Shown here: in pieces, positions 41,920-49,610 of the stretch
Layout of the letters: the number at the start of each line of letters is the position of its first letter
How positions within the stretch are numbered: position 1 is the stretch's first letter
Origin: Phycobacter sedimenti
Lineage (GTDB): Bacteria; Pseudomonadota; Alphaproteobacteria; Rhodobacterales; Rhodobacteraceae
NCBI RefSeq assembly: GCF_038148855.1
Contig: NZ_JBBVGR010000005.1
Coordinates: 248,001 to 312,000 of the forward strand
Direction of reading: 5' to 3'
Length of the DNA: 64,000 nucleotides
The notes under the pieces: model-generated
Database searches by the model: none
The model's input: only the letters and a program-made list of their open reading frames with translations
Told to the model about the DNA's origin: nothing
Program-made: the position numbers and the translations under genes

Positions 41920-44143
41920 GCAGATACTGAACGTCTTGCGGAATTCTGATCACGAAACGCGACCCGTCTTCCTGCCTTGCCAGATCCAGGGCAATCGTAC
42001 CGCCGTGTTTGTGAGCCACCTTCTGGCAGACCGCCAAACCCAGCCCTGCCCCTTCTATGTAGGTTTGAACGGTCACGCGTTCCATCGGCTCAAAGATCTT
42101 GTGGGCAAACTTTTTGTCAACGCCCAATCCGTTGTCTTCAACGGAAACTTCCAAAACCCCGTCGTCATGAAGTATCGATGAAATCCCGATTACCGGTGGC
42201 CGGTCTGGATGGCGGTATTTCAAAGCGTTGGCAATCAGATTGAGGAACATGCGCTGCATCATCTGTTCGTTGCTTTCGATCACGGGAAGGTCGCACACTG
42301 TAATCTCAGCCCGTTCACTTCGGAGAAGGCCCGCAAGCAGGTCCTGCACATCCGCGACAACCTTGGACAGATCGACAGGCTTACGGACGAGAACCTGATT
42401 GTCCAGAACAACCAGTTCAAGCAGCCCCTCTGCCAGTTCGGATAGCTTCTCGCTCGATTTCTGGGCCAAAGCATGGGTTTCGCGCACGGCTTCGGGATCG
42501 AACCCGTCTTCGCTCATCCACTCCAGAGCCATATTGATCCCCCGCAAAGGCGCCTTGAGATCATGCGCCGCAGAATAGGCAAAGGAGCGCAGGTTCTCAT
42601 TCTCTTCCTTCAGCAGCAGCTGAGACGCCATTATATCAAGGAATTCGGTAAAAATCTCACGTGCGCTTTGCAGTTCGGCGGCATTCCAGGGAATGCTCTG
42701 ATCGTCGTGTTCTTGCGTCCAGGTTTCAAAGGACGTCCGGGGTGTGAGCCGCCCTTCTGAGTCACGCACCTTTTTGGGCTCGCCTGCCCAATGAACCGTT
42801 CGCGTCACCGGTCCCCGGAACCAGATCAGCTGGCAAACCCGATGCACGACTATGGGCTGGATCAACACTCCGCACGCCGTGTCAGCATGTTCTGCGGCCA
42901 GGGGCCATTCTTTTTGCAAAGAAATCGTTTGATACTGGTCTGATCCGCCCGGCCGGGTGGTGGCCCATTTGATCAGTTTACGGATGAAATCGGGCGGCGG
43001 CGTGCGACCCGAAGTATGCAGGTTTACGCCGAACTGGAAGGCAAACCCATCCGCGCCCAGAAATTCACGCAGGACCGGTATCAGATTGCTGATGACTTCC
43101 TCGATATTGCCATTTCGACGCAGAGAAGCCGAGAACAGGCTTTCGATCTGTCGCAACCGAGAGATCATGTCTGCCGTATCCGTTCGCTGCTGCTGCGCAT
43201 GCCGCAGCATCAGTGCCGTGCCGATTTCCTGAATCAGCGTCCAGCTGTCGAAGGGGATCATCTCGGGTGTATCATTGTGAATGGCGATCAACCCCCACAG
43301 TTTGCCCTGATGCTTCAATGCAGTGGAAAAACTGGAGGACACCCCGATGTTCTGCAGATAGGTGATGTGCATGTTCGAGACCGCCCTCAGGATCGATCCC
43401 GTCAGGTCCAGTTCCGCACTCTCGCTGGCCAGGCACCTGACGCGCACCGGTTCGCCTGAAACCGTACCGATTGCCCGGTAGGGGACAATTGAATACAGCT
43501 CGCGCACGGGCTTGGGGATGTCCGTCGCAGGAAAACAAAGCCCCAGATAGGATGGCAGCACGCCATCAGAACTCTCCGCAATCACCTCGCCTGACCAGTC
43601 TTCATGAAACCGGTAGATCTTTGCGCGGGAATAGCCGGTGATTTCGCGCACCGCATCCACCGCGATTTTCAATGAAGCGTCGAAGTCCTCGGCATGAATG
43701 ATACGGGCACATGCCGAACTGCAGATCCGCATTTTTGCCCGGACCTGTTTTGCCGCCCCGCCATGGTTCGGTATGATCTCTACGATCTGGCGCCCGGCAT
43801 GACTGTGCACCACGAAATCATAAAGCGTGCCATTGCGCTCGAGATCGTACTCGAGAACGGAGTGCAGCATGCCCCGATCCTGTTTGGCCCCTTCAACCTG
43901 CCGTGCCAAATCTGCATCGAGCTTACGCAAGAGCATGCCAAGCAAGACATCCGGATCGATATCCCACAACTCTGCAATATTCTCGGATACGCCTGCTACG
44001 GTCCCGCTATCCGCATCAATCAAAAGCAGAGCACCAAAGGGCTGTATAGTCCCTATAAGGTGTATTTTCTCTCGATCACAGGAATCCAAATCAGCGGGAT
44101 CACTGGTATTAAAAAAATGCGACAGGGAATGCGATGCAGGCAT
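41912..44143 (-). CDS. bphP: Bacteriophytochrome histidine kinase
   Basis: The 743-residue red/far-red photoreceptor has the PAS-GAF-PHY-kinase layout. Cys22 in SCDREKIHLIG is the bilin attachment site of bacteriophytochromes. GAF landmarks are present: Tyr177 (IYRFHEDWSGEV), PATDIP 205-210 (normally PASDIP) and His259 (SNMHITYLQNIGV). The PHY tongue motif is PRTSF 468-472. HisKA has His527 in YSAAHDLKAPLR; HATPase has NLIANALKY, EDNGLGV and GAGLGLAVCQKV. The PAS motif reads IQPFG where most have IQPHG. No C-terminal receiver, so it must phosphorylate a separate one. Operon with bphO. Confidence 0.96.
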   Translation of the reverse strand: MPASHSLSHFFNTSDPADLDSCDREKIHLIGTIQPFGALLLIDADSGTVAGVSENIAELWDIDPDVLLGMLLRKLDADLARQVEGAKQDRGMLHSVLEYDLERNGTLYDFVVHSHAGRQIVEIIPNHGGAAKQVRAKMRICSSACARIIHAEDFDASLKIAVDAVREITGYSRAKIYRFHEDWSGEVIAESSDGVLPSYLGLCFPATDIPKPVRELYSIVPYRAIGTVSGEPVRVRCLASESAELDLTGSILRAVSNMHITYLQNIGVSSSFSTALKHQGKLWGLIAIHNDTPEMIPFDSWTLIQEIGTALMLRHAQQQRTDTADMISRLRQIESLFSASLRRNGNIEEVISNLIPVLREFLGADGFAFQFGVNLHTSGRTPPPDFIRKLIKWATTRPGGSDQYQTISLQKEWPLAAEHADTACGVLIQPIVVHRVCQLIWFRGPVTRTVHWAGEPKKVRDSEGRLTPRTSFETWTQEHDDQSIPWNAAELQSAREIFTEFLDIMASQLLLKEENENLRSFAYSAAHDLKAPLRGINMALEWMSEDGFDPEAVRETHALAQKSSEKLSELAEGLLELVVLDNQVLVRKPVDLSKVVADVQDLLAGLLRSERAEITVCDLPVIESNEQMMQRMFLNLIANALKYRHPDRPPVIGISSILHDDGVLEVSVEDNGLGVDKKFAHKIFEPMERVTVQTYIEGAGLGLAVCQKVAHKHGGTIALDLARQEDGSRFVIRIPQDVQYLHG

Positions 44144-44625
44144 TTCTCCCCCCCCTTTTATTCATCTTCAAAGATGATTTCTGTCACTGTTCAAATGCGG
44201 ACAACTCCGGTCTTTTGGAATCCACTCCGGCCTGTCCGAAAGACAGCAGAGGCAAAAAATCAGGCATTCTCAAGGAAGTGTAGTTTGAAGCCCCCAAAAG
44301 GCTTGCGTCAAAAATTGAAAGCTATCGCAAAAAACCCGGCCAGTTGTCTGAAGGCCAGTTGCACGCTGAATAAGGGTGTCAGGGTGATTGCTCGGTCGCA
44401 ACGACCGTCATTTATCAACATCGTTCTACAGGGCCTGGAAATATCATTCCAATCAATTTCCTATAGAGAGGTCTCAGCCGCGAAGCGGTGAGCAGGGATC
44501 GAACCAAGCTCGCGGATCATTGCTCTTCTCCACAAAGGCCACCTGCATTTCCGCGTCATCCCGGGAAATGCAGGTGGGAACACCTTTACGGTGACGGCAT
44601 CAATACCGAGCGTCCGTGCGGAGTA
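44144..44625. other. Gap between bphP and nrdJ
   Basis: About 480 bp with no supported gene; the open plus-strand frame entering from bphP is its shadow. It should hold the bphP promoter near 44150-44250 (AT-rich) and the nrdJ 3' end with a 14 bp perfect inverted repeat, listed separately. Confidence 0.5.
44539..44577 (-). terminator. Probable nrdJ 3' hairpin
   Basis: CCACCTGCATTTCC (44539-44552) pairs perfectly with GGAAATGCAGGTGG (44564-44577), 14 bp, loop 11 nt. It lies about 50 bp after the nrdJ stop. The T-run after it on the minus strand is poor (CCTTTG), so it may be a terminator of moderate strength or a 3'-end protector. Confidence 0.6.
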
Positions 44626-46920
44626 TCAGCCGCACTTGGAGTGGCCACAGCTCCTGCAGGTCATGCAGCCCTCGACCATCTGCATTTCGAACTGGCCACA
44701 GCTGGGGCACGCCTTGCCGCGCGGTGTCTTGAGGCTCACCACTTCGGCCTTGGGATCGGACTTCAGGCCCATACCCTCGCCCTCAAGGAAGCCCGTCACC
44801 ACCATATGGGTTTCGATCACGCCACCAATGGCCGCCAGAATCGAGGGGATGTACTTGCCCTGCACCCAGGCTCCGCCGCGCGGATCGAACACGGCTTTCA
44901 GCTCTTCCACCACGAAGGACACATCCCCACCGCGCCGGAACACGGCCGAGATCATCCGCGTCAGCGCCAGCGTCCAGGCGTAATGCTCCATGTTCTTGGA
45001 GTTAATGAAGACCTCGAACGGTCGGCGATGGCCACCGATAATGATGTCGTTGATCGTGAGGTAGATCGCGTGCTCGCTGTCCGGCCACTTCAGCTTGTAG
45101 GTATGCCCCTCCAGCGACTGCGGGCGGTCCAGCGGTTCTGACATGTATACCACTTCGGCGCCATTCTCGGTATCGCTTTCGTGGGGCGCATCCGCGGTTT
45201 CACCCGGCGCGGTATCGGCGCTTTCGCTGACCGACAGGACCGATCCGGTAACATCGTTGGGGCGATAGGTGGTGCAGCCTTTGCAACCCTGATCCCAGGC
45301 CTGCATGTAGACATCCTTGAAATCGTCGAAGGAAATGTCCTCGGGGCAGTTGATGGTTTTGGAGATGGAACTGTCGATCCATTTCTGCGCCGCAGCCTGC
45401 ATCTTGACGTGATCGGCAGGTGCCAGGGTCTGGGCGTTGACGAAGTACTCCGGCAGTTCTGCATCGGCGCCGAACTTGTCGCGGTACATCTTGACCGCAT
45501 AGTCCACCACTTCCTCTTCGGTGCGCGAGCCGTCCTTTTGCAGAACCTTGCGGGTATAGGCATAGGCAAAGACCGGTTCGATCCCCGAGGACACGTTACC
45601 TGCATAAAGGCTGATGGTTCCGGTGGGCGCGATCGAGGTCAACAGGGCGTTGCGGATGCCGTGCTCGCGGATTGCGTCCCGCACGTCCTCGTCCATGTTC
45701 ATCATGTTGCCTGACGCCAGATACTTGTCCGCATCGAACAGCGGAAAGGCGCCTTTTTCCTTGGCAAGGTCCACCGAGGCCAGATAGGCGGCGCGGGCGA
45801 TCTGGTGCAGCCATTGATCCGTCTGACGCGCCGCCTCGTCCGAACCATAGCGCAGCCCCAGCATCAAGAGGGCATCGGCCAGCCCCGTGACGCCGAGGCC
45901 GATCCGGCGTTTGTTGCGCGCCTCTTCGGCCTGGGCTTCCAGCGGAAACTTGGAGACATCGACGACGTTGTCCATCATCCGCACCGCCGTTGCGACCAGA
46001 TCCTGCATGGCATCAAGGTTCAGCTCGGCGTTTGCCTCAAACGGGTTCGTGACCAGCCGCGCCATGTTGATCGACCCCAAAAGACAGGCGCCATAGGGCG
46101 GCAGGGGCTGCTCGCCGCAGGGGTTGGTGGCGCAGATTTCCTCGACATAGGAGAGGTTGTTGGCCTTGTTGATCCGGTCGATGAAGATCACGCCCGGTTC
46201 GGCATAATCGTAGGTGGCCTGCATGATCTTGTTCCACAGATCGCGCGCCTGGACCGTGTGATAGACCTTGTTTCCAAAGACGAGATCCCAGGATTTGTCC
46301 GCTTTGACCGCATCCATGAAATCATCCGTGACCAGCACCGACATGTTGAACATGCGCAGGCGGGCCGGGTCGGATTTCGCTGTGATGAACTGCTCGATAT
46401 CGGGGTGATTGCAGCGCATGGTGGCCATCATCGCCCCGCGGCGCGAGCCTGCCGACATGATGGTGCGGCACATGGCATCCCAGACATCCATGAACGACAA
46501 GGGCCCCGAGGCATCCGCCGCCACGCCTTTTACGTCCGCGCCACGTGGCCGGATGGTCGAGAAGTCATAGCCGATGCCGCCGCCCTGCTGCATGGTCAGG
46601 GCCGCCTCTTTCAGCATGTCAAAGATGCCGCCCATGCTGTCCGGCACGGTGCCCATGACGAAGCAGTTGAACAGCGTCACCTGCCGCGCGGTTCCCGCCC
46701 CTGCGGTGATGCGCCCGGCGGGGAGGTACTTGAAGTCCTCGAGTGCATCAAAGAACTTTGCCTCCCAGATCTCGGGCTGGTCTTCGGCCCGCGCCAGATC
46801 CCGCGCAATGCGGCGCCATGTGTCCTCGACGGTCACATCGATCGGGGTTCCGTCCGCCTGTTTGAAGCGGTATTTCATGTCCCAGATCTGCTCGGCAATG
46901 GGGGCGGCAAAGCGGCTCAT
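44626..46920 (-). CDS. nrdJ: Adenosylcobalamin-dependent ribonucleotide reductase (class II)
   Basis: The 764-residue single-chain enzyme reduces ribonucleotides to deoxyribonucleotides with a B12 radical. Start is the ATG at 46920 (SRFAAPIAEQIWDMKYRFKQADG); the frame runs much further upstream without support. It shows TLFNCFVMGTVPDSMGGIFDM (first active-site Cys), CATNPCGEQPLPPYGACLLGSIN (thiyl Cys and Glu), SIAPTGTISLYAGNVSSGIEP, and a C-terminal Cys cluster CPSCGQFEMQMVEGCMTC-RSCG, probably zinc-binding and redox. It needs no oxygen and no second subunit. Tandem NrdR-type boxes lie upstream. Confidence 0.97.
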   Translation of the reverse strand: MSRFAAPIAEQIWDMKYRFKQADGTPIDVTVEDTWRRIARDLARAEDQPEIWEAKFFDALEDFKYLPAGRITAGAGTARQVTLFNCFVMGTVPDSMGGIFDMLKEAALTMQQGGGIGYDFSTIRPRGADVKGVAADASGPLSFMDVWDAMCRTIMSAGSRRGAMMATMRCNHPDIEQFITAKSDPARLRMFNMSVLVTDDFMDAVKADKSWDLVFGNKVYHTVQARDLWNKIMQATYDYAEPGVIFIDRINKANNLSYVEEICATNPCGEQPLPPYGACLLGSINMARLVTNPFEANAELNLDAMQDLVATAVRMMDNVVDVSKFPLEAQAEEARNKRRIGLGVTGLADALLMLGLRYGSDEAARQTDQWLHQIARAAYLASVDLAKEKGAFPLFDADKYLASGNMMNMDEDVRDAIREHGIRNALLTSIAPTGTISLYAGNVSSGIEPVFAYAYTRKVLQKDGSRTEEEVVDYAVKMYRDKFGADAELPEYFVNAQTLAPADHVKMQAAAQKWIDSSISKTINCPEDISFDDFKDVYMQAWDQGCKGCTTYRPNDVTGSVLSVSESADTAPGETADAPHESDTENGAEVVYMSEPLDRPQSLEGHTYKLKWPDSEHAIYLTINDIIIGGHRRPFEVFINSKNMEHYAWTLALTRMISAVFRRGGDVSFVVEELKAVFDPRGGAWVQGKYIPSILAAIGGVIETHMVVTGFLEGEGMGLKSDPKAEVVSLKTPRGKACPSCGQFEMQMVEGCMTCRSCGHSKCG

Positions 46921-47292
46921 ACAGCGAATCCCTTGTGGCTTTTTGTTGTGAGGTGGCGCTCTCGATACTACACCGTTTATCCCTTTCTCAACGATCAATT
47001 CACATTTCGGAAGTGGTTTTTTACTCTTGATTGCACAATATATTGCGCTAACCACATCAAACCCACACCAGATCATGTAAGCTCGGTGGGTGAATCTGTG
47101 GACAACCTGTGGACAACCCACGCAGCAAAACCGATTGACCTGTCCAGCGCGCGCTGGCGAAAACGGACCTCTTGCTCCTGCACAAAAAGCGATTTGCGAC
47201 AGCTTGCCGTCCCCAGCAAAAAGCCTAATGTGTGGCCTCCGGACGCAAACGCGTACCGGCTTGGACTTGTGGGGGTCGTCTTGGAAAAACAT
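46921..47292. other. nrdJ / DUF1489 divergent control region
   Basis: About 370 bp without a gene, AT-rich near nrdJ. It contains the two NrdR-type boxes listed separately and must hold the promoters for nrdJ (minus) and DUF1489 (plus). I see no B12 riboswitch core (no recognisable B12 box). Confidence 0.55.
47033..47080. promoter_or_regulatory. Tandem NrdR-type boxes upstream of nrdJ
   Basis: GCACAATATATTGCGC (47033-47048) matches the NrdR consensus ACACWATATATWGTGT at 13 of 16 positions. ACACCAGATCATGTAA (47065-47080) matches at 10 of 16. Their centres are 32 bp apart, the three-turn spacing known for paired NrdR boxes. NrdR is the ATP/dATP-sensing repressor of ribonucleotide reductase genes. 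The matches are counted by eye; nrdR itself is not in the window. Confidence 0.7.
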
Positions 47293-47712
47293 GTGAACCT
47301 GGTGAAACTCTCGGTCGGAACCGAAAGCGTCGATTCGCTTGCCGCCTGGCAGACCCAGTATCGCAAGACCCTGCCCGAGGGCCTGCCCCGCCATGTCACG
47401 CGCATGTGGCCCAAAAGAGAAACAGAGCTGCTGAACGGCGGCTCCATCTATTGGGTGATCAAGGGTCTGATTCAATGTCGCCAACGCATTCTGCGTCTGG
47501 ATGAGGTTACTGGCAGCGATGGCATCCGCCGCTGCGCCATCATCCTAGCGCCAGAGATCCATCGCACCAACACAGCGCCCAAACGCCCTTTCCAGGGCTG
47601 GCGCTACCTGAAGCCGGAAGATACCCCGGCAGACCTGCCAGAGGGGCGTGAACAGGAAGAGCCATTGCCGCTCGAGCTGTCGCAGGCGCTTGCGGATATC
47701 GGCGTGCTCTAG
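47293..47712 (+). CDS. DUF1489 family protein
   Basis: The 139-residue protein (GTG start at 47293) matches the alphaproteobacterial DUF1489 family: MNLVKLSVGTESVDSLAAWQ at the start, RHVTRMWPKRETELLNGGSIYWVIKG and FQGWRYLKPEDTPADL. The family is conserved but uncharacterised. It is divergent from nrdJ and ends in a terminator. No catalytic motif is visible; it is probably a soluble cytoplasmic protein. Confidence 0.88.
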   Translation: MNLVKLSVGTESVDSLAAWQTQYRKTLPEGLPRHVTRMWPKRETELLNGGSIYWVIKGLIQCRQRILRLDEVTGSDGIRRCAIILAPEIHRTNTAPKRPFQGWRYLKPEDTPADLPEGREQEEPLPLELSQALADIGVL

Positions 47713-47756
47713 AGCAATCTGAACGGACCGATGGCAAGCGCTCCCGCGGCGCATGC

Positions 47757-47776
47757 GGGCATTGAAATGCCCTTTT
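47757..47776 (+). terminator. Terminator of the DUF1489 gene
   Basis: GGGCAT (47757-47762) pairs with ATGCCC (47767-47772) over TGAA, followed by TTTT. Short stem but correct position, 45 bp after the stop codon. Confidence 0.65.
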
Positions 47777-47786
47777 CACCTTGGGC

Positions 47787-47811
47787 CCGCCCCCCGCTGG
47801 CGCGGGGGCGG
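47787..47811 (-). terminator. GC-rich hairpin at the 3' end of hisG
   Basis: CCGCCCCCCGC (47787-47797) pairs with GCGGGGGCGG (47802-47811) with one bulged C and a 4 nt loop, 12 bp after the hisG stop on the minus strand. It lacks a T-run, so it may be a terminator of weak type or an mRNA end protector. Confidence 0.5.
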
Positions 47812-47822
47812 CTGCGCCCGGG

Positions 47823-48521
47823 TCAGATCGCCTTTTCGATCAAGGCAAGGAGGTCTTTCAGGGCCTTCTTTTCCTGCGGGCCGTAGTCTGCCTCACGGCT
47901 GCGCCAGAGGGTGGCCTGGGATTTCAGAACCAACCCATCGCTCAGCAGCTTGAGGTGATTTGCCCGCAGGGTCTCCCCGGTCGAAGTGATATCGGCCACC
48001 ATTTCGGCGGTCTCATTCTTCACGGTGCCCTCGGTCGCGCCCTGGCTGTCGACGAGTTGGTAGTCCGCAACCCCGGCTTCGTTCAGGAATTCGCGCACGA
48101 GGCGATGATATTTGGTCGCAATCCGCATGCGGTGGCCATGAGTCTGGCGGAACGCCGCTGCCACCGCATCCAGATCGTCCAGCGTATCCACATCGATCCA
48201 GAACTGCGGCACGGCAAGCACCAGGTCGGCAAAACCAAAGCCCATCGGCTCCAGTTCTTCGATCTGCTGCTCCCAGCGCGGCAGCTTTTCCTGGACGAGG
48301 TCGGTGCCCGTCACTCCTAGATGAATACGGCCAGCGGCCAGTTCACGCGGGATCTCACCGGCGGACAGCAGGACCAGTTCAACCCCCTCGACCCCTTCGA
48401 CAACCCCGGCATATTCGCGCTCGGCTCCCGTGCGGGACAGGGTGATGCCCCTCTTGGCGAACCAGTCAAAGGTCTTCTCCATCAATCGCCCCTTGGAGGG
48501 CACGCCCAGTTTCAGGCTCAT
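47823..48521 (-). CDS. hisG: ATP phosphoribosyltransferase, short form
   Basis: The 232-residue enzyme condenses ATP and PRPP, the first step of histidine synthesis. LKLGVPSKGRLMEKTFDWF opens the protein, GVTGTDLVQEK and DLVLAVPQFWIDVDTLDDL follow, and the PRPP loop ESQGATEGTVKNETAEMVADI-type segment reads VDSQGATEGTVKN. It lacks the C-terminal regulatory domain of long HisG and therefore needs HisZ, which is encoded directly upstream with a 4 bp overlap. Confidence 0.96.
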   Translation of the reverse strand: MSLKLGVPSKGRLMEKTFDWFAKRGITLSRTGAEREYAGVVEGVEGVELVLLSAGEIPRELAAGRIHLGVTGTDLVQEKLPRWEQQIEELEPMGFGFADLVLAVPQFWIDVDTLDDLDAVAAAFRQTHGHRMRIATKYHRLVREFLNEAGVADYQLVDSQGATEGTVKNETAEMVADITSTGETLRANHLKLLSDGLVLKSQATLWRSREADYGPQEKKALKDLLALIEKAI

Positions 48522-49606
48522 GACTTGCCCTCCTCGAGCATCAGCATCAGGTCCGGGCGCAAGACGCCGCCGACCGCAGGGATCTCGTCCCCCTGCCCCA
48601 GTTGCCGGGTCAGCGCGTCATAGCGCCCGCCGCTGGCCACAGGCGGCAGGCCCGGTTTGGCTTCCGCATAGAATCCGAAGACAAACCCATCGTAATATTC
48701 CATCGAGGTGCGCCCGTAGGAGGCCTCGAAATCGAGGCTTTCGACATCGATACCCCGCGCCTTCATCGCTGCGGTGCGCGCCTCGAGCCGGTCCAGAGCG
48801 GGCAGGATCGAAGGCAGATCGACAGCGATATCGCGCATCTGCTCGATCGCATAAGGCAGCGTCTCGCGCACCGTCATCAGAGCTTCCAACGCCAACAGTT
48901 CGTGCTCGGAAATCGGCGGCATCGCGGCATCGGCACGCAACAGCTCAACCCGAGCGTCCACCTCGGCGGCGCGACGCTTGCCAATCGCAGGGGCCGAGCC
49001 GGACAAGGGGCCTTCGGTTGACAGCAGTTTCCTGCGGCTTTCCGGCAGGGCGACGCGACCGGCATAGCGCTCCAGCAGACTGCGGAAACGACGCGGACGC
49101 CAGATATGCCGCATGAGGGCCGATTTGCGTTTTTCCGTCGTATTCAACCCCTCAACGGCAGCCATCAGGATGCCGATATCGCCGGTCGCAGCGCGCACGG
49201 ACAGACCGCGCAGTTGCAGCGCGATCAGGGCAAAGACCTCAGCATCCGCCCCTGCGGGATCATCGCGGTCAAAGACCTCGTAGCCGACCTGGAGATACTC
49301 ATTGGCGCGGTCCGGGTCATGCTCCTGACGCCGAAACACTTCACCTGCGTAGGTATAGCGCGCCGGCTCAGCCCCCTGGCGCATATGCATCTGCACCACG
49401 GGCACGGTGAAATCGGGGCGCAGCATCTGCTCACCGCGCAGCGCATCCGAGGTGATATAGGCGCGGGCGCGGATGTCCTCGCCATAAAGATCCAAGAGGG
49501 TTTCAGCGGGCTGGAGCAGCGGCGGGTCAACCACCTGCGCCCCGGCCGCCTCGAAATTCATCCGCAGCCGGGCAGCGCGGGCCAATGTGTCTGAGCGTGT
49601 GGGCAT
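48518..49606 (-). CDS. hisZ: ATP phosphoribosyltransferase regulatory subunit
   Basis: The 362-residue HisZ is a paralogue of histidyl-tRNA synthetase without aminoacylation, acting as regulatory partner of short HisG. It has class II synthetase features (RADFTVPVVQMHMRQGAEPARYTYAGEVFRRQEH, motif 2 region) and GFYAEAKPGLPPVASGGRYDAL near the end. Start at 49606 (MPTRSDTLARAARLRMNFEAAGA) lies 4 bp after the hisS stop; a longer frame overlaps hisS and is unsupported. Confidence 0.95.
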   Translation of the reverse strand: MPTRSDTLARAARLRMNFEAAGAQVVDPPLLQPAETLLDLYGEDIRARAYITSDALRGEQMLRPDFTVPVVQMHMRQGAEPARYTYAGEVFRRQEHDPDRANEYLQVGYEVFDRDDPAGADAEVFALIALQLRGLSVRAATGDIGILMAAVEGLNTTEKRKSALMRHIWRPRRFRSLLERYAGRVALPESRRKLLSTEGPLSGSAPAIGKRRAAEVDARVELLRADAAMPPISEHELLALEALMTVRETLPYAIEQMRDIAVDLPSILPALDRLEARTAAMKARGIDVESLDFEASYGRTSMEYYDGFVFGFYAEAKPGLPPVASGGRYDALTRQLGQGDEIPAVGGVLRPDLMLMLEEGKS

Positions 49607-49610
49607 CGGC

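Noticed and set aside
43694..44491. 265-residue plus-strand frame over the bphP start
   Set aside because: Half is antisense to bphP, the rest basic and without family features or start signals.
45805..47292. Long plus-strand frame running from nrdJ into DUF1489
   Set aside because: Only the last 139 residues match a family; the rest is antisense to nrdJ and crosses its promoter.
46921..47292. Cobalamin riboswitch upstream of nrdJ
   Set aside because: No B12-box or recognisable core helices; the NrdR-type boxes explain the conserved-looking part better.
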